64,000 bases of DNA, taken from the NCBI RefSeq assembly GCF_025141175.1, contig NZ_CP081155.1, positions 62,001 to 126,000 on the forward strand, in the 5' to 3' direction. The notes beneath the pieces were generated by a model, which was not told the DNA's origin, searched no databases, and saw only the letters and a program-made list of their open reading frames with translations. Made by a program: the position numbers and the translations under genes. The stretch is from Jannaschia sp. M317. GTDB lineage: Bacteria; Pseudomonadota; Alphaproteobacteria; Rhodobacterales; Rhodobacteraceae. Shown piece by piece: positions 11,226 to 19,969 of the stretch; the stretch's first letter is position 1; every line of letters starts with the position of its first letter.

Positions 11226-11606
11226 TCAGCGCGAGATGCAGCGCCCGGTCAGGACAAGCGCACCATCATCGGCCAGTGCGATTTCTTCCAGCGGACGATC
11301 GGGGCCGTTTTCCCACAGGATTTCCGTGCCCCCAAAGACCCGCAGGCAATAGCGCACCGCCTCGATCCGCCCAGCTTCGCGGGCGGCCCCCAGATCGCGG
11401 CCCGCGCTCCGAACGGACACGGCAAAGCTGCGGTCGTCTTCGCTCACGACATTCAGGCGGGACCGGAACCGGATGCCCTCAACCTGTTCGGAGTTTCCGC
11501 GCAACCCGCCGCGCGGGAACAGCCCGCTGTCGCCCGAACCCAGCCCCGAAAATCCGCATCCCGTCAGCAGGACGGCCCCCGTCAGCGCCAGCGCAATCGC
11601 CTTCAT
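11226..11606 (-). CDS. Predicted lipoprotein in the nuoF-nuoG interval
   Basis: A 126-residue protein with a signal sequence and lipobox (LLTGC, Cys17), then a Gly/Ser-rich linker (GFSGLGSGDSGLF) and a domain containing SFAVSVRSAGRDLGAAREAGRIEAVRYC and a second Cys near the C-terminus. The pattern of a short beta strand, an Arg-rich turn and a helix ending in Tyr-Cys resembles the lipoprotein at 8232-8627. Its ATG overlaps the stop of the preceding DUF5333-like gene by 4 nt. Function unknown. Confidence 0.75.
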   Translation of the reverse strand: MKAIALALTGAVLLTGCGFSGLGSGDSGLFPRGGLRGNSEQVEGIRFRSRLNVVSEDDRSFAVSVRSAGRDLGAAREAGRIEAVRYCLRVFGGTEILWENGPDRPLEEIALADDGALVLTGRCISR

Positions 11607-11995
11607 CCCTCGACCTCCAACAGCAGCGCCCCGATCGGGGTTTCCTCTGCGATTTCCCTTTGCCCTGCGGCACAGACCGCGGCCTGAGGTGCGCCGTCCG
11701 TCAACCCGTGGCGTGTGACGAACGCCTCTTGCAACAGGGCAATCGCCTCGGCGGGATCCTCCATCCGCGTGGCCAGAGTTTCGGGCGTGAACCCGTCCTC
11801 GGTCAACTGTCGCAGAACATCGTCGGTGCGCCGCGCCATGCCGCCCAGGTCGACGGACAGGGTCGGACAGTTCACCGCTAGGATCTGTGCCGTCGACGTT
11901 TCCATCGCCCCGGTCACGAAATACGCGGGCGCCGGGCGCAGTGTCTCGGCCACGGCGGGGCCGCTGAGGACCAGCAGAACCGCAATCGCCCTCAC
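11603..11995 (-). CDS. DUF5333-like secreted protein (second copy)
   Basis: A 130-residue protein. The start is a GTG at 11995 that overlaps the TGA of the MAPEG gene (GTGA), giving a signal peptide VRAIAVLLVLSGPAVA. No ATG fits as well. The mature part carries two Cys (in the VNC and AVC contexts) and ends IGALLLEVEG, echoing IGRLLEVD of the 10729-11121 protein. Equal length, secretion signal, Cys placement and ending suggest a diverged paralogue pair that brackets the lipoprotein gene. Function unknown. Confidence 0.7.
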   Translation of the reverse strand: MRAIAVLLVLSGPAVAETLRPAPAYFVTGAMETSTAQILAVNCPTLSVDLGGMARRTDDVLRQLTEDGFTPETLATRMEDPAEAIALLQEAFVTRHGLTDGAPQAAVCAAGQREIAEETPIGALLLEVEG

Positions 11996-12405
11996 AGCGC
12001 GAAGGCCCCGATCAAGGCCAGCAGAGCCAGCCCTGCGGTCATGAACAACCCGATGGCAAAGAACGCAGAGCGCATCGTCTGGTTTTCGGTCCGCACGTGG
12101 ACCACCGCCATGGCGATCCGCGCGACGACGAAAACCGACGCCAGCAGGTTGACCCAAAAGGGCGAGGCCCCGACCAGCATCGCGGCGACCGTGGCAGCAA
12201 CAAAGGGTCCGGACGATTCGATGGCGTTCGCAAAGGCCCGTTCCCGCCGGTAAACGGGGTTGCTGTAATCACGCACAGGTTTGCCACAGGGCGCACGATC
12301 TGGCGTGCGTCCGATTGTCGAGACGCCGGCCAGAACCTGCGAAAGAATCGCCCAGATCGCGAGCGAGGCAAGCGCGTGGGCGTAGAGAGAAGGATCAAAT
12401 GTCAT
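11992..12405 (-). CDS. MAPEG-family membrane protein
   Basis: A 137-residue membrane protein with four hydrophobic helices. The segment NPVYRRERAFANAIESSGPFVAATV matches the MAPEG family (membrane-associated proteins in eicosanoid and glutathione metabolism), in which an Arg-rich stretch and an E-N motif bind glutathione or substrate. Its stop overlaps the GTG start of the DUF5333-like gene, and upstream lies a 519-nt gap to nuoF. A quinone- or lipid-linked role next to complex I is possible but unproven. Confidence 0.8.
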   Translation of the reverse strand: MTFDPSLYAHALASLAIWAILSQVLAGVSTIGRTPDRAPCGKPVRDYSNPVYRRERAFANAIESSGPFVAATVAAMLVGASPFWVNLLASVFVVARIAMAVVHVRTENQTMRSAFFAIGLFMTAGLALLALIGAFAL

Positions 12406-12924
12406 GTCTGATCCCTAGTGCATCGGCTGCGGGGCGCCAAGCATCCGCAGCGCGGATCAGATTGCATCTGGTCCATGCCTGACCCGTGATTGTGTCGAAA
12501 CGTCCACCCGCGCGCCCGGCCCTTCGCGATTTAGGCGGACGGGCCTACCGAATGGCCGCGACGGGCCAATTGGCCTGGGGCCAGGTCATTCGGCTGAACG
12601 AGCCGCCTGCCGCGAACCACCCCACCCCTCGCGTTTCCGGGACTCGCCGAACCGGGACAGCCTAGACCCATCCAACCGAAAGCAGAACTAGGCGATCAGC
12701 GTCGGGGCGCGGGTGACCAATGGCCAAGCGGCTGCGCGAGCGGCCTCTGCCCCAGACGAATCCGGAACTGCGCCCCGCCAAGGCGTTCACACAGGCTGCG
12801 GCATATGCAAACGACGCTGCCGGTCCCCGGTGGGGACCTTCAGCGCCGCTCAGTCAAGATGTGCTAGATGAGTCACGCGCAGCCTTGCCCCCAAAGGCAT
12901 GGCTGCGTCACGACGAAGGGCCGA
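12406..12924. other. 519-nt stretch without a convincing gene inside the nuo cluster
   Basis: No frame here has a plausible start, ribosome-binding site and protein-like composition; the short frames are Arg/Pro-rich translations of GC-rich DNA. It contains a perfect 12-bp palindrome GGCCAATTGGCC (12564-12575) and a 7-bp stem GGTCCCC/GGGGACC with a 3-nt loop (12822-12838). No T tract follows either, so they are weak terminator candidates. It may hold an internal promoter or a decayed gene. Confidence 0.5.
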
Positions 12925-14229
12925 TCACTCGGCCGCGATGGTCGCGGTCGGTGTGATCCGCTTGTGCTTGATGCGGTCCTCGATCTCACCACGGAAGTGA
13001 CGGATCAGGCCCTGGATCGGCCAGGCCGCCGCATCGCCGAGGGCGCAGATCGTATGCCCCTCGACCTGCTTGGTGACGTCCAGCAGCATGTCGATTTCCT
13101 CGACCTCCGCCTCGCCGCGCACCAGACGGTCCATGACGCGCATCATCCAGCCGGTGCCTTCGCGGCAGGGCGTGCACTGGCCACAGCTTTCGTGCTTGTA
13201 GAATTTCGACAACCGCCAGATCGCCTTGATGACGTCGGTGGAGTTATCCATCACGATGACCGCCGCCGTGCCCAGGCCCGACCGCTGCTCGCGCAGGTAA
13301 TCGAAGTCCATGATGGCGTCTTTCATCTGCGCGCCGGGAATCATCGGCACCGAAGATCCGCCGGGGATCACCGCCTTCAGATTGCCCCAGCCACCGCGAA
13401 TGCCACCGCAATGGGTTTCGATCAGCTCTTCGAAGGTGATCGACATCGCCTCTTCGACGACGCAGGGGCGGTTCACGTGGCCCGAAATCGCAAACAGCTT
13501 GGTGCCCGCATTGTTCGGCCGGCCAAAGCCCGCGAACCATTCGGCCCCACGGCGCAGGATGGTCGGCACCACCGCGATGCTTTCGACGTTGTTCACCGTC
13601 GTGGGGCAACCATACAGACCCGCACCCGCCGGGAAAGGCGGCTTCATGCGGGGCATCCCCTTCTTGCCTTCGAGCGATTCAATAAGGGCGGTTTCCTCGC
13701 CGCAGATATACGCCCCTGCCCCGTGGTGCAGGTACAGGTCGAAATCCCAGCCCGACTTGGCGGCGTTCCGGCCCAGCAGACCGGCCTCATAGGCCTCGTC
13801 GATGGCGTTCTGCAGCGCCTCTTTCTCGCGGATGTATTCGCCGCGGATGTAGATGTAGCAGGCATGCGCACCCATCGCGAAAGAGGCGATCAGCGCCCCT
13901 TCGATCAGGGTGTGCGGATCGTGGCGCATGATTTCCCGGTCCTTGCAGGTACCGGGCTCGGATTCGTCCGCATTGATCACCAGATAGGCGGGACGACCGT
14001 CCGATTCCTTGGGCATGAAGGACCACTTGAGGCCGGTGGGAAAACCCGCGCCGCCGCGCCCGCGCAGGCCGGAGGCCTTCATGATCTCGACGATCTTGTC
14101 GCGGCCCAGACCGATCAGGTCCTTGGTGCCGTCCCAATGGCCGCGCGACTGCGCGCCCGCCAGGCTGCGGTCAGCCATGCCGTAGATGTTGGTAAAGATC
14201 CGGTCCTGATCCTGCAGCATCCTGTTCAC
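12925..14229 (-). CDS. nuoF: NADH-quinone oxidoreductase subunit F
   Basis: NADH-binding flavoprotein subunit of complex I (434 residues). [16 protein letters not shown] is the glycine-rich nucleotide-binding loop, and [16 protein letters not shown] is the FMN/NADH site. The C-terminal [4Fe-4S] N3 cluster is ligated by Cys349, 352, 355 (CGQCTPC) and Cys395 (HTICALGD). It accepts hydride from NADH and passes electrons to the Fe-S chain with NuoE and NuoG. Its ATG overlaps the stop of the small membrane protein upstream by 4 nt. Confidence 0.98.
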   Translation of the reverse strand: MNRMLQDQDRIFTNIYGMADRSLAGAQSRGHWDGTKDLIGLGRDKIVEIMKASGLRGRGGAGFPTGLKWSFMPKESDGRPAYLVINADESEPGTCKDREIMRHDPHTLIEGALIASFAMGAHACYIYIRGEYIREKEALQNAIDEAYEAGLLGRNAAKSGWDFDLYLHHGAGAYICGEETALIESLEGKKGMPRMKPPFPAGAGLYGCPTTVNNVESIAVVPTILRRGAEWFAGFGRPNNAGTKLFAISGHVNRPCVVEEAMSITFEELIETHCGGIRGGWGNLKAVIPGGSSVPMIPGAQMKDAIMDFDYLREQRSGLGTAAVIVMDNSTDVIKAIWRLSKFYKHESCGQCTPCREGTGWMMRVMDRLVRGEAEVEEIDMLLDVTKQVEGHTICALGDAAAWPIQGLIRHFRGEIEDRIKHKRITPTATIAAE

Positions 14230-14453
14230 TCCTCTTCGCGGCGCATCTTGCGAACCCGCAGCAACATGATCAACGCAAAGCCCAGTGCAGCCAGCGCCAC
14301 CAGATCCGCCAGCCCCATCAGCCGTGTCGGCAGGTTGAGCCAGACGCCCAATCCCTGCAACGGCAGCCAGACGGCAAAGGTGCCAAGGATCACCAGCGCC
14401 ACGTTACGCTGGGCTTTGGCGATGCGCCTGTCGGATGAGCTGGGCCCGGTCAT
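14226..14453 (-). CDS. Small membrane protein (DUF5337-like) before nuoF
   Basis: A 75-residue protein with two hydrophobic helices (about residues 17-37 and 45-62) and a basic, then acidic tail ([10 protein letters not shown]). The start at 14453 ([18 protein letters not shown]) gives a compact protein; an upstream in-frame start would add 13 residues of poor composition. Its stop overlaps nuoF. The DUF5337 assignment is from memory of Rhodobacterales clusters. No function can be inferred beyond co-expression with complex I. Confidence 0.75.
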   Translation of the reverse strand: MTGPSSSDRRIAKAQRNVALVILGTFAVWLPLQGLGVWLNLPTRLMGLADLVALAALGFALIMLLRVRKMRREEE

Positions 14454-14513
14454 TTCGGAGCCTCTTGAACAGGTCAGGCGCGGTGCCGTCAAGCGTGACC
14501 GCGCCCGACTGCG

Positions 14514-15281
14514 TCAATAGACGTCGCCCTTGCCAACCTTTTGTGAAAACGCCGTCTCTTCGCCATCGGCCAGAACGCGCGCCTGCGATACCCATTCGTC
14601 CCGGCTGACGCGCCCTTTGAAACCTTCCAGGTTCTGATCCACCCAGGCGATCTCCGCGTCGGTCCAGGCCGCGACCTGGTCGAAATGGTAGAACCCCATG
14701 CCGTGCAGCATTGTCTCCAGCTTCGGGCCCACGCCTTTTATTTTCTTGAGATCGTCCGCCCCCCCGTCGCGCGCCGCGCTCAACGTGGCCGGCTTTTGCC
14801 CCGCGCCCGGATCGGCGGCGGGCGCAGGCGGTGCCGGGGCTGCATCGACAGGGGCGGCGGCCTGCGACGGGGCGACAGGCGCGTCGATCACGCCGACCGA
14901 GACGGGGCGCGCCATCGCGCCCGCAAACCGCTCGCCCGAGGTCGTGTCGGAAATGGCCGACACCTCGACCGAGGACTTGTGCGGCGACGGCTTGTTTACG
15001 TTGCGCGGGCGCAGGGTTTCCAGATCGACCGCCGGGCGGGCCGAGACCGATATCGTCTCGCTCTGCGGGGCCGCGTCGGCGGACGGGGCGCGGCCAACGG
15101 TCAGCATCAGGATCAATCCCAGCACCGCGAACACGACGAATCCGCCAAAAATCGCCTGGAGGACGCTCCACCCGGCGATCATGATCAACAATACGAAGGT
15201 CCCGGCCCCGACCAACGCGGCCACCCCCCAAGAGGTCGCGGCGCTTTCCAGCGGGCCGATCGGGCGAATTCGAGTGTCCAT
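14514..15281 (-). CDS. Membrane-anchored helix-hairpin-helix protein (COG3743-like domain)
   Basis: A 255-residue protein. Two N-terminal hydrophobic helices (about residues 18-38 and 42-62) are followed by a Pro/Ala/Asp-rich linker to about residue 170 and a C-terminal helix-hairpin-helix domain (about 172-245) with [14 protein letters not shown] and the terminal RDEWVSQA motif. This domain matches the C-terminal tail of NuoE just upstream: 57 of 74 residues are identical when aligned by eye. The domain family is annotated as flap-endonuclease-like, but no nuclease active site can be seen. It probably sits at the membrane beside complex I. Confidence 0.8.
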   Translation of the reverse strand: MDTRIRPIGPLESAATSWGVAALVGAGTFVLLIMIAGWSVLQAIFGGFVVFAVLGLILMLTVGRAPSADAAPQSETISVSARPAVDLETLRPRNVNKPSPHKSSVEVSAISDTTSGERFAGAMARPVSVGVIDAPVAPSQAAAPVDAAPAPPAPAADPGAGQKPATLSAARDGGADDLKKIKGVGPKLETMLHGMGFYHFDQVAAWTDAEIAWVDQNLEGFKGRVSRDEWVSQARVLADGEETAFSQKVGKGDVY

Positions 15282-15334
15282 TTGGTGTCCTCCCCAAGAT
15301 CAACTGGGGAACGACACCGGGCCGGGCGTCCCCC

Positions 15335-16525
15335 CTACTTCTGTCGGGCAGAGAACTCCGTCTCTCCGCCGTCAGCGAGGAGTTTAGCCTGTTTCACCCA
15401 TTCGTCACGCGTCACGCGTCCCTTGAACCCCTCGAGGTTCGCATCGACCCATGCGATTTCCTGGTCAGTCCAGGCGGCAATCTGGTCGAAATGGTAGAAG
15501 CCCATGGAATTGCAAAGCTTCTCCAGCTTTGGGCCGACGCCTTTGATCAGTTTCAGGTTGTCGGCCTTGCCGTCGCGCGCGCCATCCAGCGCGGCGGGAC
15601 GATCGGCTTCGGTCGGTTCCGCAGGCGATTCGTCGGGCGTGCCCTTGGCCTCGGCCTCGGATCCACGCACGTTCGCCACCCCATCAGAGGCGTCGCCGCG
15701 ATCCCGCGGGGCCTCAGCCTGACCGGCAACCCGACCCGCCTGCTTGCCGTCGGGACCGGACGGCCCCATCAACGGATCACGCGCGGCCAAGGTGGGATCA
15801 GGGTCCGCCTGCTCGGCCTTTTGCCAGGGCGCTTTCAGCGGCACTTCGGTGCCGTCGATACGCTTGATCGTGTCGCCAATATCCGTGGCCAAGGCGACCG
15901 AGGCGTTCTGGTCATGACCTTTCGACGCGGCCGCATCGGTCAGCGACGTGACCCCGTCCAACGGCTCCGACGTGAAGCGTCCGTTCTGGGGACCGGGCAC
16001 CGGCACCTCACCGGCGCGGAACTGGTCCAGCATCTCGCTGAACCGATCAACGGTCAGGTCCTCGTAGTAATCCTTGCCGATCTGGGCCATGGGCGCGTTG
16101 GAACAGGCCCCCAGACATTCAACTTCTTCCCAGCTCAGCTTGCCATCGGCGCTGATCTCATGGGCGGATTTGGCGATCTTGTCGCGGCAGACAGCCACCA
16201 GATCCTCGGCCCCGCAGATCATGCAGGACGTGGTGCCGCAGATCTGGATATGCGCGACCGAGCCGACCGGCTGCAGCTGGAACATGAAGTAGAATGTCGC
16301 CACCTCCAGCACCCGGATATAGGCCATGCCCAGCATCTCGGCGATGTGTTCCATGGCCGGGCGGGTGAGCCATCCCTCCTGCTCCTGCGCGCGCCAGAGC
16401 AGCGGGATCACCGCGCTGGCCTGACGGCCTTCGGGATACTTGGTGATCTGCGCCTCGGCCCAGGCCTGGTTGGCAGGCAGGAAGGCGAAGCTTTCGGGTT
16501 GGTCTTTGTGGAGGCGGCGGAGCAT
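15335..16525 (-). CDS. nuoE: NADH-quinone oxidoreductase subunit E with C-terminal helix-hairpin-helix extension
   Basis: Residues 1 to about 190 are a standard NuoE thioredoxin-fold [2Fe-2S] subunit, with cluster N1a ligands at Cys96, Cys101, Cys137 and Cys141. The protein is 396 residues, well beyond the E. coli length of about 166. An acidic, low-complexity linker (about 190-315) leads to a helix-hairpin-helix domain (about 318-390, [10 protein letters not shown] and RDEWVKQA). The frame is continuous, so this is a genuine fusion and not a frameshift. Long NuoE forms are known in Rhodobacterales. nuoD lies 71 nt upstream. Confidence 0.95.
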   Translation of the reverse strand: MLRRLHKDQPESFAFLPANQAWAEAQITKYPEGRQASAVIPLLWRAQEQEGWLTRPAMEHIAEMLGMAYIRVLEVATFYFMFQLQPVGSVAHIQICGTTSCMICGAEDLVAVCRDKIAKSAHEISADGKLSWEEVECLGACSNAPMAQIGKDYYEDLTVDRFSEMLDQFRAGEVPVPGPQNGRFTSEPLDGVTSLTDAAASKGHDQNASVALATDIGDTIKRIDGTEVPLKAPWQKAEQADPDPTLAARDPLMGPSGPDGKQAGRVAGQAEAPRDRGDASDGVANVRGSEAEAKGTPDESPAEPTEADRPAALDGARDGKADNLKLIKGVGPKLEKLCNSMGFYHFDQIAAWTDQEIAWVDANLEGFKGRVTRDEWVKQAKLLADGGETEFSARQK

Positions 16526-16596
16526 GTCTGATCGTCCTTCGGTCCGCGACCGGGCGCGGGCACCCGGATCGGTTCACTAACTGTGTTGCGCCCGCC

Positions 16597-17829
16597 TTAG
16601 CGGTCGATTTCCCCAAAGACGACATCCATCGTCCCGATGATCGCCGCCACGTCGGCCAGCTGGTGCCCGCGGGCGACATGGTCCATCGCCTGAAGATGCG
16701 GGTAGCCGGGCGCGCGCAGCTTGGCGCGGTAGGGTTTGTTGGATCCGTCCGACACCATGTAGACGCCGAACTCACCCTTGGGGGCCTCGACGGCGGCATA
16801 GACCTCACCGGCAGGCACGTGGAAACCTTCGGTGTACAGCTTGAAGTGGTGGATCAGGCTTTCCATCGAGGTCTTCATCTCGCCACGCTTGGGCGGGGTC
16901 ATCTTGCCGCGCGCAAGGATGTCGCCCTGGCCCGAAGGCTCCCGCAGTTTGGCAGTGGCCTGCGTGATGATCCGCAGCGACTGGCGCATTTCTTCCATCC
17001 GCACCAGATAGCGGTCGTAGCAATCGCCGTTCTTGCCGGTCGGGATCAGGAAGTCGAACTCGTCGTAGCACTCATAAGGCTGCGCGCGGCGCAGATCCCA
17101 GGCCAGGCCCGACCCGCGCGCCATCACGCCGGAGAAGCCCCAATCCAACACCTCCTGCTCGGAGATGATGGCGATGTCGACGTTGCGCTGCTTGAAGATC
17201 CGGTTCTCGGTCAGCAACTCGTCGATGTCCGACAGGAACGAGGGATATTCCTCGCACCAGGCGTCGATATCGTCCAGCAGCTCGGGCGGCAGATCCTGAT
17301 GCACGCCGCCGGGCCGGAAATAGGCCGCGTGCAGACGCGCGCCACAGGCCCGCTCGTAGAATTCCATCAGCTTTTCGCGATGCTCGAACCCCCAGAGCGG
17401 CGGCGTCAGCGCGCCTACATCCATCGCCTGCGTGGTGACGTTCAGGATATGGTTCAGGATGCGCCCGATCTCGCAATACAGCACCCGGATCAGCTGGGCG
17501 CGGCGTGGCACAACGGTACCGGTCAGCTTTTCGATGGCCATGCACCAAGCGTGTTCCTGGTTCATCGGCGCGACGTAGTCGAGACGGTCCAGATAGGGCA
17601 GGTTCTGGAGGTAGGTCCGGCTCTCCATCAGCTTTTCGGTGCCGCGATGCAGCAGGCCGATGTGCGGATCGCAGCGCTCCACGATCTCGCCGTCCAGCTC
17701 CAACACCAGGCGCAGCACGCCGTGCGCCGCCGGGTGTTGAGGCCCGAAGTTGATGTTGAAATTGCGGATCTTCTGCTCGCCCGTCAGGGCGTCTTCGTAA
17801 CCGCGCGGGTTCAGGTCGCCGTCCATCAT
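16597..17829 (-). CDS. nuoD: NADH-quinone oxidoreductase subunit D
   Basis: The 49-kDa-type subunit of complex I (410 residues), forming the quinone site with NuoB. Diagnostic features are [20 protein letters not shown], the quinone-site His and Tyr region, and HRGTEKL (Arg62), which corresponds to the arginine near cluster N2 that NDUFAF7/MidA dimethylates in other species. A MidA gene is present at 43597. NuoD is separate from NuoC, unlike the E. coli fusion. It follows the NTF2-like gene after 10 nt. Confidence 0.98.
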   Translation of the reverse strand: MMDGDLNPRGYEDALTGEQKIRNFNINFGPQHPAAHGVLRLVLELDGEIVERCDPHIGLLHRGTEKLMESRTYLQNLPYLDRLDYVAPMNQEHAWCMAIEKLTGTVVPRRAQLIRVLYCEIGRILNHILNVTTQAMDVGALTPPLWGFEHREKLMEFYERACGARLHAAYFRPGGVHQDLPPELLDDIDAWCEEYPSFLSDIDELLTENRIFKQRNVDIAIISEQEVLDWGFSGVMARGSGLAWDLRRAQPYECYDEFDFLIPTGKNGDCYDRYLVRMEEMRQSLRIITQATAKLREPSGQGDILARGKMTPPKRGEMKTSMESLIHHFKLYTEGFHVPAGEVYAAVEAPKGEFGVYMVSDGSNKPYRAKLRAPGYPHLQAMDHVARGHQLADVAAIIGTMDVVFGEIDR

Positions 17830-17839
17830 ATCGGTCTCC

Positions 17840-18229
17840 TCAAACGTTCAAAGCCGATGCGCCCATCGTCCGGAACACCTTGGTCAACAATTTCCACTGT
17901 CCGTTCACCCGGAGGAACCCCAGATGATCCTCGTATCGACGCGGCGGCACGTCCACCCACAGATGCACACGCGCAATTTCGTCGCCTGACACGTCAATGC
18001 TCAGGATTTCAGCCGAGACGGCACCCGGAAACGGCTCCCGCCCCCGGACACGCTCCAGATAGGCGGGCAGGTCCCAGTGGTTCGCGCCGCCCGTCTCCGT
18101 CACCTCGGTCATGAAAAAGCGATCATGACAGATATCCTCGAGCACCTCGGGACGCGCGTAATAGACACCATCGCAATATCGCTCGGCCAGCGTGCGAACC
18201 GCGGCCTCAGCGGTGAGGACAGCCTCCAT
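17840..18229 (-). CDS. NTF2-like (SnoaL/lumazine-binding type) protein between nuoC and nuoD
   Basis: A 129-residue soluble protein. The sequence pattern (N-terminal helix [16 protein letters not shown], central [10 protein letters not shown]-terminal strands [32 protein letters not shown]) is typical of the NTF2-like fold seen in lumazine-binding and steroid-isomerase-like proteins. The start is ATG at 18229, overlapping the nuoC stop; a GTG immediately upstream at 18232 is an alternative. It separates nuoC from nuoD, two genes that are usually adjacent or fused. The ligand is unknown. Confidence 0.8.
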   Translation of the reverse strand: MEAVLTAEAAVRTLAERYCDGVYYARPEVLEDICHDRFFMTEVTETGGANHWDLPAYLERVRGREPFPGAVSAEILSIDVSGDEIARVHLWVDVPPRRYEDHLGFLRVNGQWKLLTKVFRTMGASALNV

Positions 18230-18834
18230 CACTTCGCTTCCCCCTTCTCATCCCCGGGCAGCACGTATTCCGCACCCTCCCACGGGGACATGAAATCGAA
18301 CTGCCGGTATTCCTGCGTCAGGGACACCGGCTCATAGACGACGCGTTTCTGCACCTCGTCGTAGCGGACCTCGGTGTAGCCCGTCGTCGGGAAGTCCTTG
18401 CGCAGCGGATAGCCGCGAAAGCCGTAGTCCGTCAGGATGCGGCGAAGGTCCGGGTGGCCCGAAAACAGGATGCCGAACATGTCGAAGACTTCGCGCTCGA
18501 ACCAATTGGCGGCCGGATAGACCGATACGATCGAGGGCACGATGTCTTCTTCGCGAACGTAGGTTTTCACCCGGATCCGCTGATTCAGATACATCGACAG
18601 GAAATGATAGACGACGCAGAAGCGGCGCTCATCCCCCGGATAGTCGATGGCGGTGATGTCCACGAGGGTCGAGAACCGGCACTGCTCGTCGGACTTCAGA
18701 AACTCCATCAGCGCGGGGATGTCCGACGCCACGGCCTCGACCGTCAGCTCGCCCAGGGTGATCCCGCTGGACCGGATCAGGTCGGGCTGCCGCAGTTCCA
18801 GATGCTGCGCGAGTTCGCTCAGTTGTTCGCTCAT
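18229..18834 (-). CDS. nuoC: NADH-quinone oxidoreductase subunit C
   Basis: The 30-kDa-type subunit of complex I (201 residues), structural, bound to NuoD. The family signature is [40 protein letters not shown]. The start [13 protein letters not shown] at 18834 was chosen; further upstream the frame has non-protein-like composition and runs into nuoB. It starts 28 nt after the nuoB stop and overlaps the NTF2-like gene at its end. Confidence 0.97.
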   Translation of the reverse strand: MSEQLSELAQHLELRQPDLIRSSGITLGELTVEAVASDIPALMEFLKSDEQCRFSTLVDITAIDYPGDERRFCVVYHFLSMYLNQRIRVKTYVREEDIVPSIVSVYPAANWFEREVFDMFGILFSGHPDLRRILTDYGFRGYPLRKDFPTTGYTEVRYDEVQKRVVYEPVSLTQEYRQFDFMSPWEGAEYVLPGDEKGEAK

Positions 18835-18862
18835 CGCAATGATCCTTCCTTTGCCGCGCGGG

Positions 18863-19396
18863 TCATCGCACCAGTGTCCCCGTCCGGCGAATTTTCCGCT
18901 GAAGTTGCAGGAGACCGTAAAGCAGCGCCTCTGCCGTCGGCGGACACCCCGGCACATAGAGATCGACCGGCACGATCCGGTCACACCCGCGCACGACGGA
19001 ATAGCTGTAGTGATAATATCCGCCGCCATTGGCGCAGCTGCCCATGGACAAGACGTATCGTGGTTCCGGCATCTGGTCATAGACCTTGCGCAGGGCCGGG
19101 GCCATCTTGTTGGTCAGCGTACCTGCCACGATCATCAGGTCCGATTGACGCGGGGATGCGCGGGGGGCGGTGCCGAACCGTTCCATGTCATAACGCGGCA
19201 TGGCGGTGTGCATCATCTCGACGGCGCAGCAGGCCAGACCAAAGGTCATCCAGTGCAGCGAGCCGGTGCGCGCCCAATTGATGATGTCCTCAGTCGAGGT
19301 CAGCAGGAAACCCTTGTCCTGCAACTCCTTGTTGAGAAGCTGCGTGGCGTGTTCCTTGTCGCCGCCTGCGGTGTTCAGTCCGGTCTGCACGCCCAT
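18863..19396 (-). CDS. nuoB: NADH-quinone oxidoreductase subunit B
   Basis: The PSST-type subunit of complex I (177 residues), which holds the terminal cluster N2. The ligands are seen as vicinal Cys56-Cys57 ([10 protein letters not shown]), Cys121 (GSCANGGG) and Cys151 (GCPP). The start MGVQTGLN at 19396 was chosen over an upstream in-frame ATG because of family length and composition. It is not next to nuoA: a divergent arsR-permease cassette separates them, so nuoB probably begins its own transcript. Confidence 0.97.
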   Translation of the reverse strand: MGVQTGLNTAGGDKEHATQLLNKELQDKGFLLTSTEDIINWARTGSLHWMTFGLACCAVEMMHTAMPRYDMERFGTAPRASPRQSDLMIVAGTLTNKMAPALRKVYDQMPEPRYVLSMGSCANGGGYYHYSYSVVRGCDRIVPVDLYVPGCPPTAEALLYGLLQLQRKIRRTGTLVR

Positions 19397-19455
19397 GGCC
19401 TCGCTCCGTATCGGAAGGCGGGGCGCGCGCTGTCCGGCGTGCCCCATCGGACTGC

Positions 19456-19484
19456 GGTGTAGCCCGCGCCCCCATGGGGGTCAA
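19456..19484 (-). promoter_or_regulatory. Candidate nuoB promoter
   Basis: Read on the minus strand, TTGACC (19484-19479) and TACACC (19461-19456) are spaced by 17 nt, about 60 nt ahead of the nuoB ATG. The -35 box is good and the -10 is weak. A perfect palindrome CCCCCATGGGGG (19469-19480) lies in the spacer. It is proposed because nuoB cannot easily be read from nuoA. Confidence 0.3.
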
Positions 19485-19565
19485 CACGGGCCCAGCGCCA
19501 AACAGGACGCAACCAGGGTCCTGCCGCGCCTTTGCGCAGGGTTCAGCCGCACTGACGAGAGACTA

Positions 19566-19592
19566 TACAAAACCATAAATCCGGTTATATAG
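19566..19592 (+). promoter_or_regulatory. Candidate ArsR operator upstream of arsR
   Basis: An AT-rich island in GC-rich DNA directly before arsR. TACAAAACCA (19566-19575) is followed by imperfect dyads AACC..GGTT and ATAA..TTAT. The same TACAAAACCA recurs before the permease gene. ArsR repressors commonly bind AT-rich dyads of this size, so an autoregulatory operator overlapping the promoter is likely. Confidence 0.5.
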
Positions 19593-19597
19593 GAATC

Positions 19598-19909
19598 ATG
19601 ACAGATCATGCTGATTCCGCACGGGCGCTTGCCGCACTTGGTCACGAGGCCCGCCTGCACATCTTTCGCTTTCTGGTGCGGGCGGGACAGGGCGGCGCAA
19701 CCGTGGGTCAGATCGCCGCACATCTCGATCTGCCTGCGTCCACGCTGGCGCATCATCTGCGCAGCCTGGTGACCGCCGGTCTGCTGACACAGGAACGCCA
19801 GGGACGAGAGGTCGTGACCCGCGTGGCCTTTGACCGGATGACGGCCCTGCTGGATTTCCTGACCGCCGAATGCTGCTCCGGCATCGCCGCGCCGCGCGAT
19901 GTCGCCTGA
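19598..19909 (+). CDS. ArsR-family transcriptional repressor
   Basis: A 103-residue winged-helix regulator. The helix-turn-helix is in TVGQIAAHLDLPASTLAHHLRSLVTAGLL (about residues 35-63), followed by a basic wing. Vicinal Cys92-Cys93 near the C-terminus (ECCSG) resemble the C-terminal thiolate metalloid site of some ArsR proteins, so arsenic or a soft metal is a likely inducer; this is inference. It is oriented away from nuoB and lies 60 nt before a permease gene that carries the same putative operator. Confidence 0.88.
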   Translation: MTDHADSARALAALGHEARLHIFRFLVRAGQGGATVGQIAAHLDLPASTLAHHLRSLVTAGLLTQERQGREVVTRVAFDRMTALLDFLTAECCSGIAAPRDVA

Positions 19910-19940
19910 CATGCCACGGCAAGGCGCCGTTCTCAGGCCC

Positions 19941-19968
19941 TATATAACTACAAAACCAAGGATATAAT
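19941..19968 (+). promoter_or_regulatory. Second candidate ArsR operator, between arsR and the permease gene
   Basis: The 60-nt gap contains TATATAACTACAAAACCAAG, including TACAAAACCA (19949-19958), identical to the motif before arsR. It is followed by GGATATAATTATG, which overlaps the ribosome-binding site and start codon. A repressor bound here could block the permease independently of arsR. Confidence 0.45.
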
Positions 19969-19969
19969 T

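Noticed and set aside
12822..12838. GGTCCCC/GGGGACC stem as an intrinsic terminator after the nuoF-side transcript
   Set aside because: No T tract follows on either strand and nuo genes continue in the same direction beyond it.
15335..16525. NuoE length as evidence of a frameshift or assembly fusion
   Set aside because: The frame is continuous, the linker is acidic low-complexity as in real linkers, and the tail domain recurs in the next gene.
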